This document shows, piece by piece, positions 35,723-45,757 of a DNA stretch of 64,000 nt. The stretch lies in contig CAYRMD010000008.1 in assembly GCA_964425225.1 (NCBI GenBank), positions 1-64,000 on the forward strand. Direction: 5' to 3'. The notes under the pieces are model-generated. The model saw only the letters and a list, made by a program, of their open reading frames with translations. It did not search any database and was not told the origin of the DNA. The stretch's first letter is position 1. Each line of letters begins with the position of its first letter. The position numbers were made by a program, and so were the translations under genes. The stretch comes from BPJU01 sp964425225. GTDB lineage: Bacteria > Planctomycetota > Planctomycetia > Pirellulales > Pirellulaceae.

Positions 35723-36364
35723 TTGGCAAAGGATCATGTATCGCGCGGTCAGTTGATTGCCATCGACGGCATCGACGGGGCTGGCAAATCGACGCAGCAA
35801 CGGCTTCTGGCTAATTGGCTCCAGCAACAGGGCGTGCCGGTGGTCTGCTGCCGAGACCCCGGATCGACAGCCTTGGGCGAACTGGTGCGCAGGCTCCTGT
35901 TGGAGCGACCTTCGATCGCAATTGCACCACGTAGCGAAATGCTCCTCTATATGGCCGCACGTGCCCAGTTAGTAGAAGAGATTATCCGGCCTGCTTTAGA
36001 TCAAGGGCAGGTGGTCATTACCGATCGCTATTTGCTGGCCAATGTCGTATATCAAGGTTACGGTGCCTGTCAAAATGTGGACGAGATTTGGCAGGTTGGC
36101 CATATTGCCGTTCAGGGAATTCTCCCCAGTTTGACGATTGTGCTGGACCTTCCTGTGGCGGAAGGGCTGCGGCGGCTGGGGAGAACACCGGATCGTATTG
36201 AAAGCAGGGGCGAGCCTTTTTTGGAGCGAGTGCGCCAAGGGTATTTGGCGGAAGCGGCGCGGCAGCCGGAAAGCATCCGCGTTATATCAGCCGAGCAGCC
36301 CATCGACCAAGTCGCCGGCCACATCCAGCAATACGTCGCTCCCCTGGTGGCAAAGCTTCTGTGA
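35723..36364 (+). CDS. tmk: Thymidylate kinase
   Basis: 213-aa dTMP kinase, making dTDP for DNA synthesis. The P-loop is DGIDGAGKSTQQ (about 15–26), then RDPGSTALG (family RExPGGT), ITDRYLLANVVYQGYG with the DR(Y/F) motif, and LDLPVAEGLRRLGRTPDRIESRGEPFLERVRQGY in the LID region. It starts at TTG with AAAGGAA about six bases upstream; an ATG inside is out of frame. holB follows after 6 bp, the common tmk–holB pairing. Confidence 0.94.
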   Translation: MAKDHVSRGQLIAIDGIDGAGKSTQQRLLANWLQQQGVPVVCCRDPGSTALGELVRRLLLERPSIAIAPRSEMLLYMAARAQLVEEIIRPALDQGQVVITDRYLLANVVYQGYGACQNVDEIWQVGHIAVQGILPSLTIVLDLPVAEGLRRLGRTPDRIESRGEPFLERVRQGYLAEAARQPESIRVISAEQPIDQVAGHIQQYVAPLVAKLL

Positions 36365-36370
36365 CGTGCA

Positions 36371-37480
36371 ATGACAGAAAGACTCAAGCCTGATCAGCAG
36401 TCAAAAGATACTATGTCCTGGCACGACATTGTGGGACATCGTGAGGTAATCGATCGCATTCAGCGGGCGGTCCTTCGACGGCGCATCGCGGGCGCTTATT
36501 TATTCGTGGGGCCCTCCGGAGTTGGCAAAGCGACGATTGCCAGGAAACTAGCTCAAACTCTGCTATGTAACGCTCGATCTCGACATGCGGCAGAGCCATG
36601 TGGGATCTGCGCGGCGTGTGTCCAGGTCGCCGCCCGCACGCACCCGGACCTGGATGTCATTGCACGAAGCGACGAACGAGCCGTCCTATCGATCGAGTTG
36701 TTTGTGGGCGATCGCTCGCATCGCAATCAAGAAGGTCTGTGCCATCGTATTGCGTTGAAGCCTTTCCATAGTGCGTACCGTGTGGCCATCATCGACGATG
36801 CCGATGATTTGAGTCTCGAAGGCGCAAACGTACTGTTAAAAACCCTCGAAGAGCCACCCCCCTATGCCGTCATCATCTTGATTGCTACCAGCCTTTCCCG
36901 CCAACTACCGACGGTGCGCTCCCGCTGCCAGACGCTATTCTTCCAAGCACTTCAGGATGAGGAAGTTGCCTTCGTGCTGCGATCACGTTTTGGTTTCGAA
37001 GAATCGCGACGACTCGAGCAATTGGTGCGCTTGGCTCGCGGAAGCGTGCGCACCGCCTTGGAGTTAGCCGAATCGGATCTTCTGGTTATTCGCAATGAGT
37101 TGTTGCCGGAGTTGATCCGCGTCGATTGGAATCCGGTGGCCGTCTCCGAGCGTGTCCTACACTATCTGGACCGCTCGACCAAGGAGAGCCTCAACAAACG
37201 CCGCATCTTGCGCCATCTGATTCAGATGACAGCCGACTTGTATCGTCATTTGCTGCGCAAGATGGCGACACTACCATCTTCGGCGGATGAATTGGTCGAG
37301 CAGCTCGCGCAGGAAGCCTTAGCTTCGGGCCGCTTTGACTGGCGCGCTTTACTGGAATGCTTAGACGCTTGTCTTGAAGCGGACCAGGCGGCTCAGTCGC
37401 ATGCGCATCTTCCTACTTTGGTTGATGCGTGGTTGGATCGGCTCGCCGAGGCCGCACCGATCTACTGTAAGCTGAAGTGA
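36371..37480 (+). CDS. holB: DNA polymerase III subunit delta'
   Basis: 369-aa clamp-loader subunit, replication factor C-like AAA+ fold. Walker A GPSGVGKATIA (47–57), the four-cysteine zinc site LLCNARSRHAAEPCGICAAC (Cys66, 77, 80, 83), IDDADDLSLEGANVLLKTLEEPP with the DEAD-box-like Walker B (degenerate IIDDADDL) and SRCQTLFF. An internal ATG (36413, MSWHDIVGH) is a credible shorter start, since it matches the usual N-terminus; the 14-residue extension is unconserved. The C-terminal domain is less conserved, as in most species. It is coupled to tmk by a 6-bp gap. Confidence 0.9.
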   Translation: MTERLKPDQQSKDTMSWHDIVGHREVIDRIQRAVLRRRIAGAYLFVGPSGVGKATIARKLAQTLLCNARSRHAAEPCGICAACVQVAARTHPDLDVIARSDERAVLSIELFVGDRSHRNQEGLCHRIALKPFHSAYRVAIIDDADDLSLEGANVLLKTLEEPPPYAVIILIATSLSRQLPTVRSRCQTLFFQALQDEEVAFVLRSRFGFEESRRLEQLVRLARGSVRTALELAESDLLVIRNELLPELIRVDWNPVAVSERVLHYLDRSTKESLNKRRILRHLIQMTADLYRHLLRKMATLPSSADELVEQLAQEALASGRFDWRALLECLDACLEADQAAQSHAHLPTLVDAWLDRLAEAAPIYCKLK

Positions 37481-37607
37481 GGAGCCGTTCCATGATCGCT
37501 TCTCGATCGGTTCCGTCCGACTAAGGCCCATCCTGGCGGTATCCGCGAGGAACCATCCGCCCACGCGACGACTACTCGGCGAACGAAAACCGCTAGCCGT
37601 GGAGATG

Positions 37608-39020
37608 TCAATCCCACCACCACTGATCGGGACGCACCTGAAGCGGTGCAGCTCTTGGACGCTCTTGAGCCAGTCGACCGTCCTCGTCGGCCAGTAAGCG
37701 TTCCGGCTGAAGAGCGAGCCTCGGTTGGATGTCGACTCCCCCACCGATTGGTGTCATTAATAAGTTGCCTCGCCATAAAGCATTGACGGCGCTTTCTACC
37801 ATCTTCGGCGCTTGACCGGTTTCGATCGGATAAGTGGCCTCATGAGCCCAAATGCCTAATTGCCAATCGGCTTGCCCGTAATAGTCTTGTTGTTGGATAA
37901 AAGCAGCGGCGATCGTAAGATCGATCAAATTGCGCAATTGAGCGAAAACTGGCGACCGAGCCGCCAGCTGCGGATAGCTCTTCGTAAAGTCGCGCGCAAA
38001 CGCCTCTGCCGCTGCATTGGACCCACCCGTCTGCACTCGCTGCCCTCGGGCCGTAATGAGTTCTTGTTCGGTTACCAGCTTGACTCCTTCACCTTCCAAT
38101 TGCATCGCTAAACCGTCGTCGGCAACCCGCACGCACTCATAGTGTGGCGTAAAGTAAAACCGGGCTAAAGCATTCCGTGCGGCTCCGCGGCTGACGGCCC
38201 GCTCCGCATAACTTACGATGGGGACCGGCGGCCGCTCCAAAGCAATGCTGATGAGCTTCATTCGGTAGTCGGCTTCCACCAGAACCTGAGCAAAATGCGT
38301 TTTATCCGACACGCCAGAAACGGTTACTCGTTGCGGTCCTAACTGCTGTTTTAAATCGGCGACCAAACGAGCAACTCCCGCACGACTGGCGCTTCTTCCG
38401 ACGCTTGCTAAGTATTGCTGTAATCGCTGCAAACCCTCTGGTTCCGGATCAATCGAGCAACCGATCAAGGGCGTGCGCTGGCCCGAGGGAGGAAAAGCAC
38501 GTAAAGCGGCCACTAAGTCGACTAACTCCATTACGGCTCGACCCGAATGGATCCCAATAGGTCTACCTGCCAAATCAATGAAGAAACCTTCGGCAGGACC
38601 AGCAATCACGATATCTCGGCTTTCCGGATAGTAAAACACATGCGTGATGCGTGTCATTCCAGCCAAAAAACGCATCTCGTCCGTTTCCGGTTGTCCGGCA
38701 GCCAACCGTTTGGCCAGCGCAGCCTCCAACCGATTCAATGACACCTTGCGTAGCGCGCTGGGGCGTGCAAGGTCAGGCTCCAAGCGCGCAACAGCCTCGG
38801 TCATCCGTTGGCGAGTCAAAGCTCCCGTGGGATCGGCGATTGACCGGAGTCGCAAAAAACCTTCGGCATCAATGGCTACACCGGCTTGCTGCACGTTCTG
38901 GTTTTGGTTTCCACCGCCACCCCCCTGAGCCAAAAGCCAACCGGACAACGCCCCGACAAGTACCGACGCGACTAGACCAGTTCGTAATCCGGATCCAAAA
39001 CCGCACCAGACAACGTTCAT
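37608..39020 (-). CDS. DUF1598-type exported protein
   Basis: 470 aa, with a signal peptide at about residues 12–31 (hydrophobic VASVLVGALSGWLLA) and a glycine/asparagine-rich mature start (GGGGGNQNQNVQQAG). It contains the pattern of the planctomycete DUF1598 family: RLRSIADPTGAL, THVFYYPESRDIVIAGPAEGF, and QRVTVSGVSDKTHFAQVLVEADYRMK, ending in a tryptophan-rich QWWWD. Function is unknown; the family seems restricted to planctomycetes, which supports the taxonomic call. The gene stands alone, convergent with holB. Confidence 0.82.
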   Translation of the reverse strand: MNVVWCGFGSGLRTGLVASVLVGALSGWLLAQGGGGGNQNQNVQQAGVAIDAEGFLRLRSIADPTGALTRQRMTEAVARLEPDLARPSALRKVSLNRLEAALAKRLAAGQPETDEMRFLAGMTRITHVFYYPESRDIVIAGPAEGFFIDLAGRPIGIHSGRAVMELVDLVAALRAFPPSGQRTPLIGCSIDPEPEGLQRLQQYLASVGRSASRAGVARLVADLKQQLGPQRVTVSGVSDKTHFAQVLVEADYRMKLISIALERPPVPIVSYAERAVSRGAARNALARFYFTPHYECVRVADDGLAMQLEGEGVKLVTEQELITARGQRVQTGGSNAAAEAFARDFTKSYPQLAARSPVFAQLRNLIDLTIAAAFIQQQDYYGQADWQLGIWAHEATYPIETGQAPKMVESAVNALWRGNLLMTPIGGGVDIQPRLALQPERLLADEDGRLAQERPRAAPLQVRPDQWWWD

Positions 39021-39305
39021 GTGCTATATCCCCGTTGTGCGGCCGGCCAAAAGTAGCCGGTCCCAAACCATTCCCATGTTTTGGGTAAACGTGATGCAAG
39101 CCTAGCGTTGATGATAATTGCTTAAAATAGGGAACGCAACTAAATTATCGCGGTTCCCAATTGGGACCAAGGCAGAGTTTGCACAACGGGTATAGAACTG
39201 TTGGTGTATGTTGTTTTGCCATTAAGTGGTGATCTCTAAGATCTGCCCAGCGAGCAGCTACTCCGCAAGAAATAATTCGCGATCCTCGCCGGCGTGCGGT
39301 GGTAC

Positions 39306-40250
39306 CTACCGACCGCTTTCTGGGAATAGGTTTTGGACCGGTCCATAAGTCGTTGACTTCTTCGACTGGGGTGCGCAAACCTGGGGGCGGGTCTGCCGGG
39401 CTGCGTGAGGGGTCGGCGGTGCACTTAGAAGCGGGTTTTCCGCCCCTTCCAGTGGGGCCCCCGGTTGGACGCTTGCTAAGCGTCGCCGGATGTTCGCAAC
39501 GTACTGTTCGGAAATCTCGAATCCGATGAAGTGCCTGCCTAATTTCTTGGCAACGACAAGGGTTGATCCACTTCCGGCGAACGGATCGAGCACTATGTTT
39601 CCCCGATCGCTACTGACGCGAATGATGCGCCCCAAAAGTTGTTCGGGCATTTGACATCCATGCCAACCGGCTCTTTCTTTAAACGTGCCGGCTACTCGCG
39701 GGAAATACCAGGTATTCTCGTCGGGCTGAAAGGCTTGGGGAATGTCTTGGGGGCGGAGTATCCACGTATCGTCTGGAATACGTCCGGCTGGGTGTGCACG
39801 CCGATCTGCATAGACCAATTGGCGCGCCGAGGGAACACGGATCGCATCGGCGTTGAATGTGAATCGTTTTGGGTCCTTGACCATATGAAAAAGATGGACA
39901 TGAGACCGTGTGAATTTGCGCTGACAATGCACCCCGAACGTGTAATACCAAACGACCCAGCTCCGGCATACCAGTCGATGCCGTTGCTGCATCAAAACTT
40001 TCAATTCCGCTGCGTATTCGTCTCCGATTGCCAACCAAAACGTTCCATCGGCTTTCAAGACGCGTACGACTTCCGCGAGCCACGCTTCGCACCAGTCTAA
40101 ATACGCCTCATCGTGAAGCTCGTCTCGGTAAACGTCGTATTGGTAGCCGATGTTAAAAGGCGGATCGGCAAACACCAGATCGATCGAACCGTCCTCGAGC
40201 TGCTTGAATCCCTCTAAACAATCCATGGGATAGACGGCATCCAATTGCAC
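39306..40250 (-). CDS. Orphan DNA methyltransferase, N6-adenine or N4-cytosine type
   Basis: 314 aa. The catalytic motif DPPF (29–32) in FADPPFNIGY comes before the AdoMet motif DPFAGSGST (about 255–263), with the target-recognition region between: the beta-class layout. The catalytic DPPF is of the N6-adenine/N4-cytosine kind. The GTG at 40250 has AAGGAG eight bases upstream and avoids overlap with the divergent 40423 gene; longer frames add unconserved residues. The C-terminus is a Pro/Ala/Arg-rich tail of about 45 residues. No restriction endonuclease gene lies on either side, so it is probably a regulatory or epigenetic methylase. Confidence 0.85.
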   Translation of the reverse strand: MQLDAVYPMDCLEGFKQLEDGSIDLVFADPPFNIGYQYDVYRDELHDEAYLDWCEAWLAEVVRVLKADGTFWLAIGDEYAAELKVLMQQRHRLVCRSWVVWYYTFGVHCQRKFTRSHVHLFHMVKDPKRFTFNADAIRVPSARQLVYADRRAHPAGRIPDDTWILRPQDIPQAFQPDENTWYFPRVAGTFKERAGWHGCQMPEQLLGRIIRVSSDRGNIVLDPFAGSGSTLVVAKKLGRHFIGFEISEQYVANIRRRLASVQPGAPLEGAENPLLSAPPTPHAARQTRPQVCAPQSKKSTTYGPVQNLFPESGR

Positions 40251-40422
40251 AAACGGGTCTCCTTGCTCGGTCCTTGGCGCTGCCCTGGTAGCATCCCCAA
40301 TGCTCAAACAGTATATCAGAAAGAGCGGTGTACCAAAGTTAGAGCAGTATGCGGAGGTGAACGTAGTTGCCGACGAATGTCCGGCGCACTGCGAGGAGTT
40401 TTTCGGGAGGGCAGCGAGCGCC

Positions 40423-43400
40423 ATGTGGTGGACGAGGCGATGGCTGGGTCTAGTGGGTCTACTTGTGTGCGTAGAACTGGCCGCGGTGGTGGCTCAGGAG
40501 CGTCCGCCACTAGCGTCCAAAGGCACTTCGTTTCGCGATCCAGTTGATGAGGATTCGGTGGATCGCGACTATTCTTCCGAATTGCCCCGTATCGCACCGG
40601 TAGAGCCTCAACAGGCATTGGTGTTATTTGTGTCAGCCCCGGGCTTTCATGTGGAACTAGCCGCGGCCGAACCGTTAGTGATGGATCCGGTAGCCGCCGC
40701 ATTTGACGAGGACGGTAGGTTGTATGTCGTCGAGATGCGGGATTATTCGGAGGACGACCAATTGCGCCTGGGGCGTATTCGCCTTTTGGAAGATCCAGAC
40801 GACGATGGACGGTTTGACCGAAGCACCGTTTTTGCGGAAGCTCTTTCCTGGCCTACAGCGGTTGCCTGTTATGACGGAGGTGTTTTTGTCGGCGCGGCTC
40901 CCGACATCCTGTATATGAAAGATACCGACGGGGACGGGCGAGCCGATGTGTCCCGTGTGGTGTTCACCGGTTTTGGCCGTTCGAACGTGCAAGGGCTGCT
41001 CAACAGCTTCCAATGGGGATTGGATCACCGGATTTATGGGGCCACGAGCAGTGCTGGCGCCCAGGTCAAGCGTCCAGACCAACCGGATCAAGAGCCAGTC
41101 GTGTTACGAGGGCGCGACTTCTGCTTCAATCCGCGTACCTTGGATTTTCATCCCACCAGTGGCGGTGGGCAGCATGGCATGAGTTTCAATCGATGGGGGG
41201 ACCGGTTCGTTTGTTCGAATAGCGATCACCTGCAACAGATTTTCTATGAGGATCGGTATGCAGCGCGCAATCCTTTCGCTTCGCCCCCGCCAGCCCGGCG
41301 CAGCATTGCCGCTGACGGACCGCAGGCCGACGTGTACCGTGTGAGCCCGGTCGAGCCCTGGCGGATCGTCCGGACACGTTTACGCGTCAAGGGACTCGTA
41401 CCGGGTCCGGTGGAAGGGGGAGGACGGCCGGCCGGTTATTTCACCAGCGCGACCGGCGTAACGATTTATCTAGGGGATGCGTGGCCTCGTACGCCGCACG
41501 ATATGGCCATCGTTGGTGACGTGGGCGGCAATCTGGTCCACCGAAAACGACTTGTTCCGGACGGGGTCGCTTATCGCGGTGAGCGAATCGACGAACGAAG
41601 CGAATTCGTCGCGTCCAAAGACATTTGGTTTCGTCCGGTGCAGTTTCTCAACGGACCGGATGGAACACTTTACGTGCTGGACATGTATCGCGAAGTAATT
41701 GAGCATCCGGCGAGCCTACCGCCGATTATCAAACGTCACTTGGATTTGACCAGTGGTCGCGATCGCGGGAGGATCTATCGCATTGTCCCGGACGGGTATG
41801 AGCGGCGTCCGACGCCGCGGTTGAGTCGAGCAACGAACGAAGAGCTCGTAAAGGTGCTGGCGCACCCAAATGGGTGGCATCGCATTACGGCATCTCGGCT
41901 GCTTTACGAAAGACAAGACCGAAGCGTGATTCCTTGGTTGGAGCAGTTTGTACGCGAGACTTCGTCAGCCGAAGGCAAGCTGCATGCCTTGTGGGCACTG
42001 GAGGGGCTTGGTGGGCTATCGGAGGCTGTGCTGCTTGTCGCCATGGAAGACTCGCATCCTCAAGTACGTCGCCATGCGGTCCGTTTGTCTGAGCGGTTCT
42101 TAGCGGAGTCGGCCGCCTTGCGTGCGAAACTGGCAACGCTAGTTGAGGATCCGGAGATCATCGTGGCCTATCAGGCGGCTTTTTCACTCGGAGAGATGTC
42201 CGGCCAGCTTAGGGACGAAGCCCTGGCGCGACTGGCTGCTCGAGCCGGCTCGGATCCCTACATTCGGTTCGCGATTCAAAGTTCGTTGCACGAAGGGGCT
42301 GGAACCGTGTTGGCTCGACTGGCGCTGGACATGCAACTTGCCCAAACCCAGGGGGGCCAAGCTCTCATCCGCGATTTAGCAGCTCAGATTGGACGCCAGC
42401 GGCGCGCCGAGGACGTTGCCGTGCTGCTGAATGTCCTTGCCCGATTGGATAACAGCCCGACGGCCCGTTTCATTCTGTCTGCGTTGGCGATACCGGCCAC
42501 CGACCCGCTGGCGCGACAGATTGCTGCGGCCACCGGCGGGAAGTCGGACGAGTGGTTGGCGGCCATGGTTGGCGAAGCCAAATCGGTGGCTAGTGACTCC
42601 CGTCGTCCGGTAGCCGATCGCGTCACGGCTCTTTCCCGGTTAACATTGGCCGACTGGCAGCAGGTCGAGCCGACGCTTAGGGCCGCGCTTGGCGTCGATC
42701 AGCCGCCGGAGTTACAAAAGGCGGTTTTGCAAGCTCTTGCCCGCTGGAACGACGCCTCAGTTGCCGATCTGGTTATTGACGCCTGGCCACAACTGGACCC
42801 CGATTTGCGCCAGCGCGCCGGTGATCTACTTTTGTCGCGCCCCGCATGGACTGGCCGCTGGCTGCAAGCGGTGCAAGAGGGCATCCTTTCTCCTGGTGAT
42901 TTGGCTGCCGGTCACTGGCAAGCCCTACGGCAACACTCCAATTCGCAAATACGGCAAGTGGCCATTACCTTAAGTGGTCAGGTATTGGCCAACCGTCAGG
43001 AAGTCATCGAACGATACCGCCCGGCGCTGGATCTGGCAGGTTCGGTGGAACGTGGGCGCCAGGTATTCCAAAAAGTGTGTGCGGCTTGTCATCAGGTGGC
43101 CGGCGTGGGGCACCCGATTGGACCCAATTTGCTGGCGATGAGAAATCGCGGCAAGGAGGCGATTCTTCAAAACATTCTGGCTCCCAATGCCGAGGTCAAT
43201 CCGCAATACCTTAATTATGTGGTGGTTACCAAAGACGGCCGTTCCCTAACGGGCATGATCACTGAGGATTCGGCAACAGCTTTGCGTTTGGTGCGCGCAG
43301 AGAACGCTCAAGATCTGGTGCTGCGCGTCGATATCGAAGCCCTGCGAAGTACCGGGCAGTCCCTGATGCCTGAAGGAATCGAGCGGGACGTGGATCTCCA

Positions 43401-43449
43401 GTCCATGGCCGACTTGTTGGAGTTCCTGATGACTGTGGAGGTGCCGTGA
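40423..43449 (+). CDS. PVC-type dehydrogenase–HEAT–cytochrome c protein 1
   Basis: 1008 aa. A signal peptide (MWWTRRWLGLVGLLVCVELAAVVAQ) puts it in the periplasm. The N-terminal region (about 75–490) is a beta-propeller-like dehydrogenase domain, with PGFHVELAAAEPLVMDPVAAAFDEDGRLYV, DPDDDGRFDR and TDGDGRADV, characteristic of planctomycete/verrucomicrobial proteins. HEAT-like helical repeats cover about 500–850. The C-terminus is a heme c domain with CAACH (886–890) and distal MPEGIE near 975. Probably oxidises a sugar or an aldehyde and passes electrons to the cytochrome. It overlaps the following glycosyltransferase by GTGA. Confidence 0.85.
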   Translation: MWWTRRWLGLVGLLVCVELAAVVAQERPPLASKGTSFRDPVDEDSVDRDYSSELPRIAPVEPQQALVLFVSAPGFHVELAAAEPLVMDPVAAAFDEDGRLYVVEMRDYSEDDQLRLGRIRLLEDPDDDGRFDRSTVFAEALSWPTAVACYDGGVFVGAAPDILYMKDTDGDGRADVSRVVFTGFGRSNVQGLLNSFQWGLDHRIYGATSSAGAQVKRPDQPDQEPVVLRGRDFCFNPRTLDFHPTSGGGQHGMSFNRWGDRFVCSNSDHLQQIFYEDRYAARNPFASPPPARRSIAADGPQADVYRVSPVEPWRIVRTRLRVKGLVPGPVEGGGRPAGYFTSATGVTIYLGDAWPRTPHDMAIVGDVGGNLVHRKRLVPDGVAYRGERIDERSEFVASKDIWFRPVQFLNGPDGTLYVLDMYREVIEHPASLPPIIKRHLDLTSGRDRGRIYRIVPDGYERRPTPRLSRATNEELVKVLAHPNGWHRITASRLLYERQDRSVIPWLEQFVRETSSAEGKLHALWALEGLGGLSEAVLLVAMEDSHPQVRRHAVRLSERFLAESAALRAKLATLVEDPEIIVAYQAAFSLGEMSGQLRDEALARLAARAGSDPYIRFAIQSSLHEGAGTVLARLALDMQLAQTQGGQALIRDLAAQIGRQRRAEDVAVLLNVLARLDNSPTARFILSALAIPATDPLARQIAAATGGKSDEWLAAMVGEAKSVASDSRRPVADRVTALSRLTLADWQQVEPTLRAALGVDQPPELQKAVLQALARWNDASVADLVIDAWPQLDPDLRQRAGDLLLSRPAWTGRWLQAVQEGILSPGDLAAGHWQALRQHSNSQIRQVAITLSGQVLANRQEVIERYRPALDLAGSVERGRQVFQKVCAACHQVAGVGHPIGPNLLAMRNRGKEAILQNILAPNAEVNPQYLNYVVVTKDGRSLTGMITEDSATALRLVRAENAQDLVLRVDIEALRSTGQSLMPEGIERDVDLQSMADLLEFLMTVEVP

Positions 43450-44600
43450 CCGGACAGGTCTGCTTAGCAATTTGGGCATGGAGTGGCTTGGCCCTTCATC
43501 TTGGGGTGGGCTTGCTTTTCCTGCGGGGCATGCGTCAGCTGGTTCGACTCACATCGATCGATCCGAGCGCGCGGCACACGTGGCCCAAGGTGTCGATTGT
43601 CCTGGCGGCTCGCAACGAAGAGCGGCATTTGGAAGCGGCTTTGGAAACATTACTGTCGCTCGATTACCCCGATCTAGAAATTGTGGCAGTCAACGACCGT
43701 TCGACTGATCGGACAGGTTCCATACTGGAACGAATAGCCGCTCGCGACAGACGCCTGCTTGTGCTCAATGTCGACCACCTCCCTTCGGGTTGGTTGGGAA
43801 AGAATCACGCGCTTTACCGCGGTGCAATGAGTGCCCAGGGCGACTGGATTTTGTTTACCGATGCTGATGTCTTTTTGGAACCCGACGTGCTTCGGCGGGC
43901 GGTCCACTATGCCGAACAGTCCCAATTGGACCTGCTGGCTGCGTTGCCCGGAATCCTTATGCCCGGCTGGCTGCTCCAGACGTTTTGTTTGGTGTTCGTG
44001 GTCTATTTTTGCTTGTACTTCCAACCTTGGCGTGCCCGGTTGCGCAACAGCCGAAATTACGTGGGAGTGGGGGCCTTTACGTTAGTGCGTGCTTCGGCCT
44101 ATCGAGAACTGGGTGGGCATAGCCGGATTGCGGTGCGCCCGGATGACGACGTGCGTCTGGGACAGCTTTTCAAGCTGCAGGGACACCGTATCGATGTCGT
44201 ACGAGCGCCTGAGCTCGTGCGGGTGCCTTGGTACAGCTCGTGGAAGGAACTGGTCCGCGGATTGGAAAAAAACTTATTTGCCGGGGTGGATTATCGCATC
44301 GATCTTACGATCCTTTCGTCCGTGGCGGCGCTCCTGTTCAATGTGGCTCCGTTTGTTTGGGTGTTTTTCACCGGCGGGCTCACGCGCTGGGCATTTGGGG
44401 CTTCGTGTCTGATTCTGTGGGGCATGGCGGCGGTTGCGGCTGCCGCTTCACGCCTTAGCCTGTTTGCGGCAATCGGTTTTCCCTTGGCTGTACTCTTGTT
44501 CGTGTTTGTTCAGTGGCGCACGATGGTGGTAAATCTGTGGAACGGAGGGATTCGCTGGCGCGACACGTTTTATTCGTTCGACGAGTTGAAGGCTGGATGA
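43446..44600 (+). CDS. Membrane-associated family-2 glycosyltransferase
   Basis: 384 aa. The GT-A fold comes first: KVSIVLAARNEERHLEAAL, VAVNDRSTDRTGSIL, and the metal-binding DADVFLEPD. A helix near the N-terminus (about 3–25) and three or four membrane helices near the C-terminus (about 285–365) anchor it. RPDDDVRLGQLFK provides the acceptor-side acidic residues, RXXXW is not evident. The GTG start overlaps the preceding cytochrome gene stop, so it is translationally coupled. It may act on a lipid carrier or polysaccharide; a hopanoid- or envelope-associated role cannot be told apart. Confidence 0.82.
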   Translation: MTGQVCLAIWAWSGLALHLGVGLLFLRGMRQLVRLTSIDPSARHTWPKVSIVLAARNEERHLEAALETLLSLDYPDLEIVAVNDRSTDRTGSILERIAARDRRLLVLNVDHLPSGWLGKNHALYRGAMSAQGDWILFTDADVFLEPDVLRRAVHYAEQSQLDLLAALPGILMPGWLLQTFCLVFVVYFCLYFQPWRARLRNSRNYVGVGAFTLVRASAYRELGGHSRIAVRPDDDVRLGQLFKLQGHRIDVVRAPELVRVPWYSSWKELVRGLEKNLFAGVDYRIDLTILSSVAALLFNVAPFVWVFFTGGLTRWAFGASCLILWGMAAVAAAASRLSLFAAIGFPLAVLLFVFVQWRTMVVNLWNGGIRWRDTFYSFDELKAG

Positions 44601-44680
44601 GCCGTGCCACGAACGGCTGCTCGAGCTGGGACAGCCGATAGCTCGTCAGAGCTGTTCGTTAACGCGACAACGGCCCTAAG

Positions 44681-45481
44681 ATGCGTTTGGCTTGGTTGAG
44701 TGACTTGCACTTGGAGCTAGTTGACGACGAAGCACGGCAAGCCTTCGTCGAACAGACCGCAACTTTGCCGGTCGATGCCTTCTTGATCGGCGGTGATATC
44801 GGTACGGCTCGCAATGTGGTGGCTCTGTTGGGTCGCATGGAAGAGCATTGGCAGCGTCCCATCTATTTTGTGCTGGGGAATCACGATTTTTACCTGGGGT
44901 CGATCCGCGAAGTTCGAAGGGCTGTCGGCGAACTGTGCCAAAAGCGCCCGCGGCTTGTGTATCTGAGTCAGATCGATTACGTGTTACTCAACGACCGAAC
45001 TATTCTGATCGGACACGACGGCTGGGCTGATGGCCGAGAAGGAAATTATCAAGCCTCCGATGTCATGCAATATGCCTATCAGTTGATCACGGAGCTGGCA
45101 CCCTACTCGAAAACCAAACGCCGCAAAAAACTGGAAGAACTAGCAGAAGAAACAGTGGAACATCTGAAGCGAGTCTTTCCGTTAGCATTTCGGCGGGCAG
45201 AGTATGTTTATTTCCTTACGCACATTCCCCCGTGGCGTGAAGCGTGTTGGTATCGAGGGCAAATATCGGGAGACGAATGGGCACCACATTTTACGTGCCG
45301 CGCTGTGGGGGAAGTGCTTCGCTCGCTTTTTGATTCCCATCCCGACAAACGGTTAACCGTTCTGTGCGGCCATACACATAACGAAGGTTATGCGCGCATC
45401 GCACCGAACATCGAAGCTTTCATAGCCGGTGCGTGCAATGGTCAGCCTGCCGTTTATCGAATTTTGGAGATACCCGACTGA
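44681..45481 (+). CDS. Metallophosphoesterase, YvnB/UDP-2,3-diacylglucosamine-like fold
   Basis: 266 aa, cytosolic, with the full binuclear-metal motif set: LSDLHLE, GGDIG (D variant), GNHDFY, and the C-terminal THIPPW and CGHTHNEG. It is unrelated in detail to the two metallophosphatases at 4555–6120. A charged segment KTKRRKKLEELAEETVEHL (about 145–165) is unusual and may form a cap helix. An AAGA-like site is weak, but the ATG begins a clean MRLAWLSDLH. It follows the glycosyltransferase by 80 bp in the same direction. Substrate unknown. Confidence 0.82.
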   Translation: MRLAWLSDLHLELVDDEARQAFVEQTATLPVDAFLIGGDIGTARNVVALLGRMEEHWQRPIYFVLGNHDFYLGSIREVRRAVGELCQKRPRLVYLSQIDYVLLNDRTILIGHDGWADGREGNYQASDVMQYAYQLITELAPYSKTKRRKKLEELAEETVEHLKRVFPLAFRRAEYVYFLTHIPPWREACWYRGQISGDEWAPHFTCRAVGEVLRSLFDSHPDKRLTVLCGHTHNEGYARIAPNIEAFIAGACNGQPAVYRILEIPD

Positions 45482-45757
45482 AAGTGCCGCATCAAATTAC
45501 TCTCAAAGACTTCCACCAAAGTTGGGATCAGCGCACGCGGTATTTCCTCTGGCACGGCTAAAGGCACGCCGGGAAACGGGAAAAAAGTGGAAGCCATGGG
45601 ATTCTCGCTACTAGAGTGCAGCGATAAATTCGGGCAACAAAAATTGGTGGAAAGGTCGAATCCGGTTTGCTCAAACGTGCTATGCGCAATGGTAATTTGT
45701 AGGGTTAGTCGACGACGGAGTTGAACGCCTTTTGTGGTGGGAAAGCGAGGTGTCGCC

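Noticed and set aside
40251..40424. Longer N-terminus for the methyltransferase
   Set aside because: It would run across the upstream region of the divergent cytochrome gene, and AAGGAG sits at the right distance from GTG 40250.
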